A stretch of 64,000 nt of DNA from Cryphonectria parasitica EP155 (Eukaryota > Ascomycota > Sordariomycetes > Diaporthales > Cryphonectriaceae). The notes under the pieces were generated by a model. The model saw nothing but the letters and a program-made list of their open reading frames with translations. It did no database searches and was not told the DNA's origin. The translations under genes and the position numbers were made by a program. Positions 10,157 through 21,943 of the stretch are shown one piece after another. Within the stretch, counting starts at the first letter, position 1; every line of letters starts with the position of its first letter. The stretch covers positions 3,886,795 through 3,950,794 of the forward strand of contig NW_024468914.1 of NCBI RefSeq assembly GCF_011745365.1, given 5' to 3'.

Positions 10157-13100
10157 TCAATCTCTCTTACAAGCTAGGAATGCTGATTTAGTTGGAATTG
10201 GTATAAATATCTTACTTCTATCTGCTTTCTTCTATTCTCGCTTCTTCTTCTCTGCTGCTTGTATGAAATATTTATTATCACTAACTCTATTTCCATCTTC
10301 AGCATCATTATCCGCTTTAGTTGCTAGATTGATAGTCTCTGGATCAGAACTGATTTAGCTAGGCATAGGGTTGTGCTCAATAATATCTGGAATCCAGAAT
10401 GTGGCGTTGTTGCTTGAATCTGCTTTCTGAACTTCAAGAATATTATTATCTGGTTCTCCTTGCTAGGAAGCTCTTATCAAATTCAGCTTTTCTGCTAATA
10501 ATTGGCTAGGTTGAAGCTTGATATCTTCTTTCCAGAGCATGAGCATTTCGGATTCCCAAATGCTATTCATATTCTGTACAAACTTTTTGAGATTGATAGC
10601 TGAATATATGCTTTTTAGCAGAACTCTATCTGTGATCTTGAGCTTATAAGCATGTTTGTTTAGAATCTGAGCAATCAGATATAAACTCTTTTACTTATAA
10701 GAGATCTTAGTATTGTGCGAATAGCTTATTTTCCGGATATGATTATAAACAAGCACGAGATCTCTAACATTCAGTCGAGATTTTCGTACCAGACTCTGCA
10801 TTTGACTTTTGACTGCAATCTTTTGATAGTATGCCTGAATAGCTTCAATTGCCTTCTATATATTATCTTCCTTAGCTGCAATCATTCTTAACTGCATTTC
10901 AAATGCTTTCTGAGGAGATTAGTCTTCGGTTCATATAAGAACTCTCTACGTTGGGATTTCAGTTTCAATTGGAATAAGCAGCTCTCAACCGAAAATCAAA
11001 TAGAAGGAACTGTATTCATGCAACTGGCGGATCGTAGTTCTTTTAGCGAAAAGTGCAAATCTCAAGTACTATCTTCATCTCCAGGATTGAGCATTAGCTA
11101 GCTTAGCAAGAGCACTTGCTAAGGAAAGATGATCAGCTTCTACTTGTTCTTAAGCATGAGGATTGTAACTAGAGATCTGAACAAGCAGGATCCCAAGAGC
11201 TCTGATAATCTTAGCTATCTCAGCTTTGTTTTCTGATTCTTCATTAATAGTAATTTTGAGAGAGCACCCGAATACAAGAATGATCTCTTCCAAAATGAAC
11301 TTCCTCATTTCCGCAGCTATAGCTTTCTTGAGGGATCTTGCAAGCATATAGCCAGTCAGATTACAGCAAGCCTTCGCAAGGTATCTGTAACCGCTATCCT
11401 CAGCTATATATTGAATGTTGATGCTGATTCTTGTAAAGGGTTGACTTGAAAGGATTGGGATCACTCCTTCCTTTCATATCTTTAGATCGAACTTTGCATA
11501 CTTCTTGCAACCCGAGATAGCATTAGCCACATCTATTCAGAGATCTCTCCAGTAGTAGAGTTGCTTAATACGAGCTACTGTAGAATCTCGATCTCGATAT
11601 CCAAACTTGGCATAATATTCTCTGATGATTCAGCAATAAAGATTAGAATTATCTACTACCTGTTAGTATAAGAGTTTCGCACTAGCGCAGCGCTACAGAG
11701 CCTGATTAAGTACTTGATGCTTTAATGCTTTTACTATAAAGTTCTTGCAATCCCTCTTGGAAAGTTTTGGTGGAATGATCCTGTAGCATAAGAACTCTGC
11801 ATACTATTTCAACTATTCCATCCACTGAAGAATTGGATTTAGCAGTAGTACTAGATCAGCTCTATCTAAGTTTATACTATTAAGCTAAGCATTATACCAG
11901 TTCTTAACATTGCTATCTTTATCTTTCTTAGATAGCATTGAGTATGGAGGTTAAGAAAGAGCATTAGCTACAGGATTCTTTAATCCGGGAATGTATTTGA
12001 CAGTAAAGTCAAATATCTTAATCACTGCTACCCATCTGTTCAGGAGAGCACCGGATATATTATTCATTCCTTTATTGAATTAGTTTATCAGAATGCAAGC
12101 ATTAGTTTCCAGAATAAAATAGCAATTATAGAAATGCTGCTGAAGAGACTATAGAGTACAGAGGATAGCATAATATTCCCTCTTGGTAGCATCGTACTTC
12201 TATGCTGCAACTATTCAGATTCCGCTAACGAAACATGCTAGCTTTCGTTTATTCTCTACTATCTGCATCAGTGCAATGCCTCAGCCTAACAAGCTTGCAT
12301 TCACCATAAGAACGATCTTCCCAGCATCAGTGCTATAATCAATTGAAATGATGATTGGATAAGATGTGAGTATCTGAACAAGTATAGCAACAGCTTCTTT
12401 CTGTTTCTTCTTCCATCTCCATGCAATACCTTTCTTGAGAAGATTGTAGAGTAGTTGAGCAATGATTGCAAAGTTCCAAATCCAAGCTGCATAATAAACA
12501 ATCAATTCAATGAAAGAACGGATATCTTTGATATCCTTGCATTCTGTTCAAGCTAGAAGCTTTTCCACCTTTCTGTTCTGAGGTTATTATCCGCTGGAAT
12601 CAACGATATAATCAACTATATCAACTTTCATTTAGCATTATTCTGACTTGAATGCTGAGATTATAGCTTCAGCTAGCTCTGCATTTATAAGAACCTTGTT
12701 AAGGTTTCCAATGTGCTTAGCAATATATCTACGCACTCCGGAAAGGCTCGGAATCTCTTCATTTCTATAGATTGTTATAGAACTACGAACAGGAATGTTA
12801 TTGAGAAAAGGCTAGCATATATAAGGAATAAGATTATACAGAAGTCTGACTATTATTCTCATAAACTGAGCAATAGAGTTAGTAGCACTCTGAAGTAGAG
12901 TATACATCCTGAACAAGCCTAAGAGCGTTAAGAAGATTATTATATCCCTGCTATTAGGATGCAGTTGCACTTAGTTATATTCAGAAAAGAAGTTAAGTAG
13001 TAAAAGAATCTTGCATATAGCGAACTCCTCCAAGAATTCATCTGAAGCAGGCAGCATGAAGGCATCCTTGAAGCTGTGCTTATTATACTTTTGAGCATTA

Positions 13101-13400
13101 TTAATTAGATATAAGCTATCATTCTTTTTAATAATAAGAAACCAGTTATTTCTGTATAATGCATAGCTTTTCTCAATGATCTCCTGCTTAATACATTGTT
13201 TCAGAAGCTCCATCAACTTTGGCTTAAGAGCATTGAGGATTGAAATATACCTTGCTTGAAAGACCTTATGGAGTACAGTTCTGATTTCTTGCAAGGGAGC
13301 CACTTCCTCAATGATCTTTCCAATCTCAGTAAAGTCTTATGCAAAAGCTTTGATCCTGTTTCTCAACATATATTTGAACATTTCCTTCTCAGCTTCAGAA
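10157..13400 (-). pseudogene. F pol: RT, RNase H and integrase
   Basis: This is the enzymatic part of a Ty3/gypsy polyprotein on the minus strand, with stop at 10157-10159. RT opens near 13303: an ALKPKLMELLKQCIKQEIIEKS stretch (positions about 13235-13165) is the usual RT entry, followed by NNWFLIIKKND and a FFSEYN remnant. RNase H is at about 12500-12000 with IDYSTDAGKIVLMVNASLLG. Integrase has a zinc-binding end (ISGCKKYAKFD, about 11530-11490; second Cys lost) and a core at 11464-11150. The C-terminal domain ends without a chromodomain. These frames agree with each other and are offset by -1 from gag-protease. Multiple RIP stops inactivate it. Confidence 0.85.
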
Positions 13401-14163
13401 AACCCTTCACAGTTTTTCTCTTGCATAGCAGCTCACCAATCAGATCTCAGGCGCTAATCAGGATTCAGATCGCTGAACTTGGGTTCAATTCACTTATCAT
13501 ACTTGGTAGGCTTTATAGATCGCTAAGCTCATCTCATCTCCTCAACCTTAGCAGGCTTTCACTCAATCATCCCTTCTAGTACTAAACTATTAAGCTAGGA
13601 ATTATTAATTAGCTTAACTTTCTTATCTTTAAGCTTGTAAAAAGTATTAATCAGGCCTAAGACATCTTTTCTTTCCTTCCCTATACAACGTGGCTAGCGT
13701 GAATAGCGCTAGCTGCTATGCATTCCATACAAGCAAAACCCTCGGATCGCTCCTTTCTTATTCACTATAGAGCAACCTTCCTTCAACTTTCTCCCCATCA
13801 GTTCTATTATTAACTCGTTTATAACAGCTGCAATATCTCATTCAGATATGAATATCATAGCTATATCTCCCTCTTCTAACAACACTCACTCTGGAACAAC
13901 TTCTTCGCTAATAGCCCTGCATTCCTCAGAGTAGCTGCCAGCACTCAGTTTTTTGGTATAGTTCTGTATGAACTCTTCTCTTCAAGGAGTTTCTGATTGC
14001 TGATTGTAATAACTAGTTGTACTTCTTCAAAGGCGAAGCTTATACGAAGAAATCCGAGAATGGAGTGATTAAAGAAAAGCTTGATCTATATTATAAACAG
14101 CATTTCTAATAGCATAGGATAATTTGGCAACATCAATCTGTTATTAATGATATAGAATATTAC

Positions 14164-14523
14164 TTATTCAGAGAAGCTGCTACAGAAAATATCGGTTTCA
14201 AGAATTTCAACAAGCGCTATATCTGATTCATTGTATGTGCATAAGATAATATTCGATATTAGCATATAAGATAAGCGCATGCTCGAATATAGAGAAAGAG
14301 CTATCAAGCTTATTTCAGCATCTGTATTCAGCATTACTTGTATAGGTTTATTCTCTTTACTTCTCAGCTGCAGAGGGATGTATGCTATCAGAGCGATGCT
14401 CCTATCTCGGATGCTGCTAAGAGCAGTTATGGAAGCTATTACAAGAGGAAATGAGGATTTGTTGAAAGCTTGAATCATGTTAACAGTAAGCTTGATATAG
14501 CTAGATTCAGCAATAAGGGACAA
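14164..14523 (-). pseudogene. F retropepsin domain
   Basis: A 119-codon open stretch contains V-M-L-N-T-D-A-E-I-S-L-I, which aligns with the retropepsin active site V-L-L-D-T-G-A-E-I-x-L-I. The catalytic Asp reads Asn and the Gly reads Asp, both G-to-A changes as RIP makes. It is in the same frame as gag upstream, so gag-protease is one ORF and RT-integrase another. Confidence 0.75.
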
Positions 14524-16878
14524 AGCTTGAACTGCGGATAGTTGAGCTAGTCTTGAAAAGTATTCAGTAATGTTCCGAGTATTGATAATCTGATTATTAA
14601 TAAGCTCTTTAAGCTAGAAAAGCATCAAGATTCCGGATTTATGCTGTAATGAATTGGCTGATTCAGCAGTATTTATCTTGTGCAGGTTTAAGCTGGTTTG
14701 ATTGTTGAGATCAATAATTTTTCGGGCTTCAGAGCTGACTTCTTGAAGACTGTGAATCAGATAAACTCCTTATCCTGATAATATAACTGTTATCTCCCGG
14801 CCTGAGATCTTCAACGAGTGGTTTAGGAACTGATTCAGGAGCTTGTTACTAATAGCTTGAACTGTTAGCTCTCTATCCAGACTGTTGGATTGCTTATTGA
14901 ATTCCTCTGATCCAATATTCCCAAAATGTATAGAGATCTCAACAGTCCTCACACTTGCATCTCCTTCAATCTTACCATTATCATACCCAGCCTCCCTAAT
15001 ACAGCGCTTCTTTGCTTTACCTGCATTTACCTGAGCTTGAACAAGCCTAATATCTACAGCATTAATGCTGGGAAGCTTTAGTAGGTATAGTTCAGCTTGG
15101 GCTAGAGTGAGATATGACTTTCCCACTTGAATTTCATCAGCATTGCTAAGGATCTCAATGTTATTAGTTCTATACTAATTATTGCATCTAGGAATGGGGT
15201 TGGTTTCTTTCCACAGTGTCTTATTCTTAGCTATCTCAGAGTCTCTACGCTATTTCTCGTTCTCTTGAATCAGGCTGATATATCAAGAGATCCAAGAATC
15301 CTCAACACCCTTCAGCTGCTGATCCTCACAGAAACTAAGAATTAGACGGATCATACTGCCTTTGGGATTATCTCGAGCGGACATAATCTGGCTATATAAC
15401 ACTGGTTTTGACCTAGAGTCCAGAAACTCCAAGCGATTGCTAAGATGCTACTCTGGCTTCGCTAATACTGGAGCATAGCAAATGCTACAGTTTATAACAG
15501 TACGGAGTTCTATGCACTCATGAGCTCCATGGAACTTCAACCCACAGCTGTAGCATCTGCGCAGAGTTCCATCCTTCTTCAGAATTTCATTAATCTCCGC
15601 TTGCTATGCTTCAGAGTACTGCTCCTCCTTATCCTCCGGACTTGTATAGGTAATACCCATCTGCAAGGAATTTGCATTCCCCTGGAAAGGATTCCTCGCA
15701 GAAACAGTTTGGGAATGCCTGATCAGTTATAAGATCTCCTATAGAGCCTTGGTTTGATTATACAAGATATTCTGCATCTGTTTGAAAGCATCAGTCTGCA
15801 GCTTTAAGGATTTTGCTATTGCAATTTGGTTAATGCAGAGTTACTTTATTATTGAAGCTAACTGGTTGTATTCTTGGTTGCTCTTCTAAGCAGATTCAGC
15901 TTTCAAGATCTGCTTAGTCAGTTCAAGCTGAGCTTGCCAATCACGAATTAACTATTAAGGCGGTTAATAGTACAATAGCTCTACTGCTTATTCCAACAGG
16001 TTCATCAGTTAACTGAGAGCACTATGTATCGGATGTAGAACAGAAACGAGCTATATCTAGTTAAGAACTAGCTGAGATGGAAGCATAGAAGGATCTTGGA
16101 ATTGAGCTTGTTGATGAAGTTGAAAGTTGGTAGCACTGGAGGCAAGTTAGTCTTGAGTCTCCTCCTAGAGTACTTCATGATGAACCTCCAACAGCTTTTC
16201 CATAAGATAAGGCCACTTCTTGTTGCTAATGCTTTCAGCAGTAACACTATAGTCAGCTCGGAAGCGCTTGATCCAGATTAAAGAGAGCTTCATTCATACT
16301 TCTGCTACAGATTAACTATCTCTAATCTTAAGACGAATGAGAGCGTTATTATAGTTTACAATAAATAATCAAAGGCTAGCAGCATTGGTAATAAAACGGT
16401 TATTGATGATATTCAAGCGCTTCTGCTCGGAAATATATGCCTGAAAATGGTTTCAAGAGCGATAAGCAATCAATAGTTGCTCCTTCTATTCATCCCAAGT
16501 TTTAGCGCTTGTAGTGAATCTCTCCACTTCTCCAGCAACGATTGTATCTGCACAGAAGCCTTTCATAAAGTTGAATGCTTGAATATCATCAATCCCTTTG
16601 ATCTAACGCCACCAGTCGAATCGCTTCAGCCACAAGGAGACTTTCACACGAGCAAACAACATCAACCCACCACCAGCAAGCTCACTGTGGAAGGGGAACC
16701 TAAAGTTCTGATCATAGTAGTTGTTGGCCAGGTAGTTGGCTGAACTGAGTATCTGATTGGAAGAGCTCTCAGACATGAAGGCCATCTTCCCTCTTGATTA
16801 TCGCTTCCTCCAATATTTCTTTGCCTTCCTAGTTCGAGATCCTTGAGTTGAGAGCGCTACAGCCGGAATGCCTTTCAT
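14524..16878 (-). pseudogene. F gag
   Basis: The capsid/nucleocapsid ORF has a candidate ATG at 16876-16878 (MKGIPAV), directly after a TTTCTGCAG that could be a 3' splice site of a leader intron. The frame is continuous through FRFPFHSEL and LKRFDWWR (16785-16603). It reaches an intact zinc knuckle C-Y-S-C-G-L-K-F-H-G-A-H-E-C (CX2CX4HX4C) at 15555-15514, and then an open segment at 15126-14770 leading to protease. The knuckle identifies it as gag; RIP stops interrupt it repeatedly. Confidence 0.75.
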
Positions 16879-17752
16879 ATCCTGCAGAAAATAATACTGT
16901 AAAGATTAAGAGGATTCAGATGCTTGAGAGAGATTCAGTCTGTAAGTAGAGCATGCATAAGGTTTATCTTGTAATGAATAATAAGGGATTGAATTAGCTG
17001 TTCTGTACTATACTAGAATTTCCTTTATCAATAGTTCTATCAATCAATAGAAGCATTTCTAACCAGATATAAGGTATCGATTAAAGTTCGATATCGGATG
17101 ATATCATTATAATCCTCAACCTTTATTCCTTATATGCACTAATAGTTTCTCATCTTCACCTCCCTATATCCTTTGCTTTTGGAATAATACAACCAGCAAG
17201 CTTTTAATCCAAAGAATCAATGTAGCCAGATGTATCCAGGTAGAGCGTGCTGATCGGACTATTGTAAGGAGCACAGATCTTATTAACCATGCCACTTTTC
17301 TCCGCAGAGTACCATCCACCAAAAGCATTCCACTCTGTAATTTAATCATGAACTCACATCTAACATAATTAAACTTTCTGCTGCAGCCTATACAGATCTG
17401 AGCTATATTAGCTTCTATATAGAATCATTGATTGATATGGGAAATGTTGGAAAAAGGAATTCGTTTCTTCGTAATATTAGCTTGCAGGCTCAACGCATCG
17501 TTTACCAGCCCACAACCAGAACTCATACCACTCCTCCTCTATCCACCCATCTCCCCTCTACGAGAGATCTCAGGCATGATTCAGAGTCCAGACATGATGC
17601 ACAGCCTGTTGTATAAGCATGATAGATAAAGGAAATAAAAGAGCTCAGCAGGGAAAAAGAGTGCGCTCATCCATAGGATAAACTTGCTGCTCTTACTGAT
17701 CCTCACGAACTATGATGCAAACAGCCCTGAGCTACCAGCCTGAACAGCTAAG
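16879..17752 (-). other. F untranslated leader
   Basis: About 0.87 kb between the primer site and gag. Short open frames here are not supported by family features. It may contain a leader intron ending at TTTCTGCAG near 16881. Confidence 0.45.
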
Positions 17753-17770
17753 TCCATACTCACCGCACCA
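17753..17770 (-). other. Candidate tRNA primer-binding site of F
   Basis: One base inside the 5' LTR the minus strand reads TGGTGCGGTGAGTATGGA. It starts with TGG, as expected for pairing with a tRNA 3' CCA end. The tRNA is not identified. Confidence 0.5.
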
Positions 17771-17771
17771 T

Positions 17772-18091
17772 TGAACCAGAACTAGGGCGCTGTTGCCCTC
17801 GAAAGAAAAAGGAACAAACAGCTGCTGAAGCAATGGGCAAGGGCTCGTGCAACCCAAGCATGCCTGTACAGATGAGGACAGCAAACTAAGGCCACGCGGG
17901 CACAAGAACAGGGTGAAAAACCTGTCTTAGACCTGTCCAAAGGGTTCAAAATTTAAAAGAAGAGAAAGGATGCTTTTTTTGTTGCTTATAGCTAAAGAAT
18001 TTGAAAAGTGAGTGATATCCTTTATATGTATGAGAACCCTTGATCCACTGTACTCCATGTCCCACGGACTACCACCCTGGCCACCACAACA
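17772..18091 (-). repeat. 5' LTR of F
   Basis: 320 bp, in direct orientation with 5783-6102 and differing from it mostly by transitions. A TATA-like CATATAAAGG lies at 18019-18028 (minus strand). It is followed by the right-hand CCAG of the target duplication. Confidence 0.9.
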
Positions 18092-18095
18092 CCAG

Positions 18096-19091
18096 ATACT
18101 CTCTTTTTAGAAGCAGAAGAAGCAATATTCTTCTTGCTAATCTATGCAGATAAAGTTAATAGTAATCTCTTTAAGCATTACAATCATAATTGATTATAAA
18201 ACTTACAGTATTTTATAAATATCATTTTCTTAGTACAAGAAGAACTTATTTAATCTGATTATACATAATACTTTTATTCTGCATAAGCTTGTATTAAGCT
18301 TTGATAATATGCTTGATATCAGCATTAGAGTTAATTTAAGAATCTATCTCAATTATATATTAAAAGCTGAATTAGTAAAACAAGTATTAATACTGCAAGA
18401 AGAATAATAATTAATATATACTCAAATCTGATTAAGAATATCAGAATAGAAATCTTATTTATATATTACACTCTTTGATACAAGAGAAGTCTTTAGTATA
18501 GTTATACTCAGATTCTGCATAATAAATGCAGTTACTATACTTTCTATTGAAAAAGCTCTTCATTAAGATGCATTCTAGAAAAAGCTAGTTAATATTAATC
18601 TGCTGCCTCTATACAAGTATACAAGCAGTAGCATACTAACAGGAGTAGCAATTGCAAGAGATTAGATTATGCTAACTATAGGACTGAATAAGAAGGAAAT
18701 TTACTCGCTCAGATCGAGAGAAGATGTGAATAAGATACTTGCTGAAGAGCTTCCAACCAGCTTTACACACTACAATAGAATTCAGTTTGATAAAATCCTT
18801 ATTATTCAGCCTTGCAAAATAAGCAGCAAAGCCAGAGCTTAGCAATAAGTTATTTCAAAATATAATATTACTTTAAATATCTCAAGAAGCATATATTAAG
18901 CTAAGATTTCCTTTAATAATATTGAAATCTATAATATCAAGAAAGTTAATATAAATATCCTTGAGCTAGTAATAATTACTGCTCTAAGAAAAAGGAACTG
19001 AAGAAGAAAATTAGATTCAGATCTTATTAATCTCTTGAAAAGCAGTATTTATATGCGAAGAGAAAACAGCATTAGTAACGATTCGAGACAT
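18096..19091 (-). pseudogene. F' copy of the DUF3716-like antisense cargo gene (5' part)
   Basis: ATG at 19089-19091, then exons 1 and 2 and the beginning of exon 3, split by insertion of F; the missing end is 5544-5782. The Cys-rich region and both intron positions are kept, but it carries more RIP stops than the copy in F. It faces away from the F' cargo gene 1 copy, as in F. Confidence 0.7.
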
Positions 19092-19709
19092 CTTAAGCAT
19101 ATTGCAAAGCTAAACAAGAAAAGATTAACAGAAGAAGAAGTTATTATATAAAGAATAAATTGAAAAGCAAGGTAAACTGAAAGAGAGATTGTTGAACAAA
19201 TTGCTGAAGATTAATAAGATAGCAATGAATAACAAATATACTCAACTGAGTTATCACACCTTCTATCCAGTCTATTGCTGAACAGCTCCTATCTAGCTAA
19301 GGATGAAGCTGTTTGCTTTATAACAAACGAAAAGCAGTAAATCACTTGAATAGTTGCTAAATAAGATAAATTAGCCATTCTATTCATACTTGCAGCTAGC
19401 TATTCTTCTTCCTTCTTCAACTTCTTTACAATTATTTTTCTCGAGTATATATATACTCTTTTTTCTTTCTCATCAATGCTGCCCCAGATCTGTATACCAA
19501 CATTAGAGCAAATTATTAACTGCTCTGCTTACATAATATTACCTTTCTCAATAAATCCTCTAGCTGAAGCTGCATTCTTCTCTACCTTTCTTTCTCAATC
19601 AACATCCTTTCAGTTCCTTGATTTTACACCTTTGCAAACTCCTCTTGCAATTGCTCATCTTCCAACAAAGCTATTCTTCCCTTTTCACTTTCCTTTCAAC
19701 TCAGCAGCA
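19092..19709. promoter_or_regulatory. F' shared intergenic region between divergent cargo genes
   Basis: Counterpart of 8018-8634 with nearly the same length. Pyrimidine-rich towards the 590-codon gene, with a TATATATATACTC stretch near 19447. No operator is recognised. Confidence 0.4.
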
Positions 19710-21482
19710 ATAGCCGAATTCAAGTATTCTCTATTCCTATCTGTTCAGTATAGCTAAGAAAACTGGATAACTAAAGCTTACTACTTTCAAACTATCTTTC
19801 CCAGAGCACTATATTCAATTGAAGTAATCAAGAGTTATCCATTCTATTTCAGTCTAAGGAATGAAGAAAATCATCTGGCAGCAGGATTCGTTGAGAAGTA
19901 CTTCCCAGAGTTATTCCCTTGCAAGTTGTACTTGCTTATGATCTTCAGCGCTAATCTTTTCAGATATCTTCTCGATATCTATGATCTAGTTGGATTCTTA
20001 AATGCAGAAGTCTCTTAAGATATTAGTTTGCAGCATACTGTAGCTGCCTTTCGTTATTATGCTCAGTATAATTAATAAGATATATTCTTAATGGAATATC
20101 TTTGTATTTTATTAATAGCTTATTCATCTAGCTTTTCTAATATTCTCAATAAGAAGAATCTGCTCAGATATAAAGCTAGATAGAAGTACTTATAAATTCT
20201 TCTCTCAGTCAATATAGCAACTTTAGCTTGTATTCTATCTTAGCTTAATATAAAGACTGAAAAAGGATTTTATATTGCTATATACAAATCCAGCAATATC
20301 CTACTGGCTTATGCAAGCAAGCACTATTTAAACAGTCAGCTTAGAAATGCTAAAGCTAATCAGGATTAGGATTTTGAGAATGTTCCAACTATGCTGCTGG
20401 ATAACAATTCGAATACAGCTCTGCTCTATACAATCGAACTATTTCGCTTTTGAATCCTGAAATCTACTGATTTCTATCAATTATCTAGTAGCTATTCAGA
20501 CTAAAGGCAAGCTTTCTATCTTAATTATAGAGAAACTGCATAAAATGTGGAAGAATGAAGTGCGGAAATAGCTATAACAAGCTTGCACTGCTAAGCCTTT
20601 TCCTATAAGCTAGAATATAGCAACTATACGCAATATCCTAATCAGCTATTAAGAAGAAATATTTTACTTCAAGAATACAAGGCTGTACAAGTAAAAGCTG
20701 ATAGAGTACTGAATATAATCTATAAGCTGAATATTACCTTCTTTATAGAAGGAGTTGCAGATTTGCCTGAACTATCTATTAAAAGCGATCTCAACAGAAT
20801 AAAGAGAAACATATCAGCCTTTGCTCTGGAGAATTTCAGAGCGAGTAGGGCACTCAGCCTAGTTCTATCAAGATAACAGTTCCGAGAGAGTACAGCTCCA
20901 GCTAGCCCAATCTTGCATTCATTAAGAGAATGTAGTATCAGCTCAGAGTTAAATCGACTCTCATCCGGAACTCTTACTAATTCTTATTCCTCTTTATCTC
21001 AAGAAATGCTTGTTAGTTCAGAACTGATAATCAATCTGTTAATGCAGCAAACAGCTAGATCTGAATATACTACTAAAGCTTTATTGCATTAGAGACTGAG
21101 AAGCAGCAATATTATGCTTCTCAGTTTTCCTAATAAACCTCAGAAGCTTCGTATGCTTCTATGGAATAAGCTTCATAGCCTTAACTCTATTAGGCTTTCA
21201 GTAGATTCTCCGAACTGAACAGAGTTCGATCATGCTATCAAGATGAATATATATGAAGCGAACTGCGAAAGAATCCGTTAAGTGAGGATGCAGAATTAGA
21301 AGAGAACTGCTGCTGCTGCTGCTGCTCGAGCAGAGTTTGAAAGCAGACGGAAACAGAGAAAAGATCAGCATTAGGATCTGTTCAGATTATGCTCATATTA
21401 CGAATGAACTAAAGATGGATACTAATACTTCTGCATTGATTTGAATGATAGCTTAAGCAATAGGAAGAGATATAAGAGTTGA
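19710..21482 (+). pseudogene. F' copy of the 590-codon unknown cargo gene
   Basis: Exactly 1,773 nt, collinear with 8017-6245. The start reads ATA instead of ATG (19710-19712), a G-to-A loss. The same segments (EKYFPELFPCKLYLL-like, ASKHYLNSQL-like) and the CTG/CAG alanine run (about 21308-21328) are present. More stops than in F, which suggests that F' has been exposed to RIP for longer. Confidence 0.7.
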
Positions 21483-21624
21483 ATTGGAGGGATAGTTTGG
21501 TTTGCAGTATTTCCTTTAGCAGTTTGTAATAAATTCTTTATTTCTTTACTTCATTTCCCTCTGATCAGACCTAGCATACCATTGAACTTATCGCAACTTT
21601 GGAAGAAAGTTGCTAAGGGAGAAC
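21483..21624. other. F' 3' non-coding region and degraded polypurine tract
   Basis: Mirror of 6103-6244. Just before the LTR, TGCTAAGGGAGAAC is the RIP-altered equivalent of F's GCTGGGGGAGGAC. Confidence 0.6.
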
Positions 21625-21943
21625 TATTGTAGTGGCCAGAGTGGTAATCCGTGGGATGTGGAGTATAGTGGGTTAAGGGTTCTCATACATATAAAGAATA
21701 CTACTTACTTTTCAAATTCTTTAGCTATAAGCAACAAGGAAGCATTCTTTCTCTTCTTTTCAATTTTGAATCCTTTGGATAGGTTTAAGACAGGTTTTTC
21801 ACCCTGTTCTTGTGCCCGTGTGGCCTTAGTTTGCTGTCCTCATCTGCACAGGCATGCTTGGGTTGCACGAGCCCTTGCCCATTGCTTCAGCAGCTGTTTA
21901 TCCCTTTTTCTTTCGAGGGCGACGGCGCCCTAGTTCTGATTCA
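21625..21943 (+). repeat. 3' LTR of F'
   Basis: 319 bp, inverted relative to the two F LTRs, beginning TATTGTAGTGG (RIP-altered TGTTGT) and ending GATTCA. It abuts gag sequence of chromovirus A, so F' was probably inserted into A; the left junction lies outside the window. Confidence 0.85.

Larger units (their letters stand above)
5783..18091 (-). mobile_element. Complete giant Ty3/gypsy retrotransposon F (12.3 kb) with two cargo genes
   Basis: This is a full element transcribed on the minus strand, bounded by two 320-bp direct LTRs (5783-6102 and 17772-18091) and a 4-bp target duplication, CCAG. From its 5' end it runs LTR, candidate PBS, a leader of about 0.9 kb, gag, protease, RT, RNase H and integrase. 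Then come an antisense two-intron gene (8635-9869), a sense 590-codon ORF (8017-6245), a polypurine tract and the 3' LTR. The target is another copy of the same family in opposite orientation (F'), which explains the large inverted repeats seen at 4.1-5.8 versus 9.6-11.3 kb and 6.1-9.6 versus 18.1-21.6 kb. All ORFs are RIP-damaged. Confidence 0.85.

Noticed and set aside
17772..21943. A 4.2-kb DNA transposon with 320-bp terminal inverted repeats
   Set aside because: The inverted pair is one F LTR and one F' LTR. The third copy at 5783-6102, the CCAG duplication and the restored exon 3 show an LTR element inserted in an opposite-strand copy.
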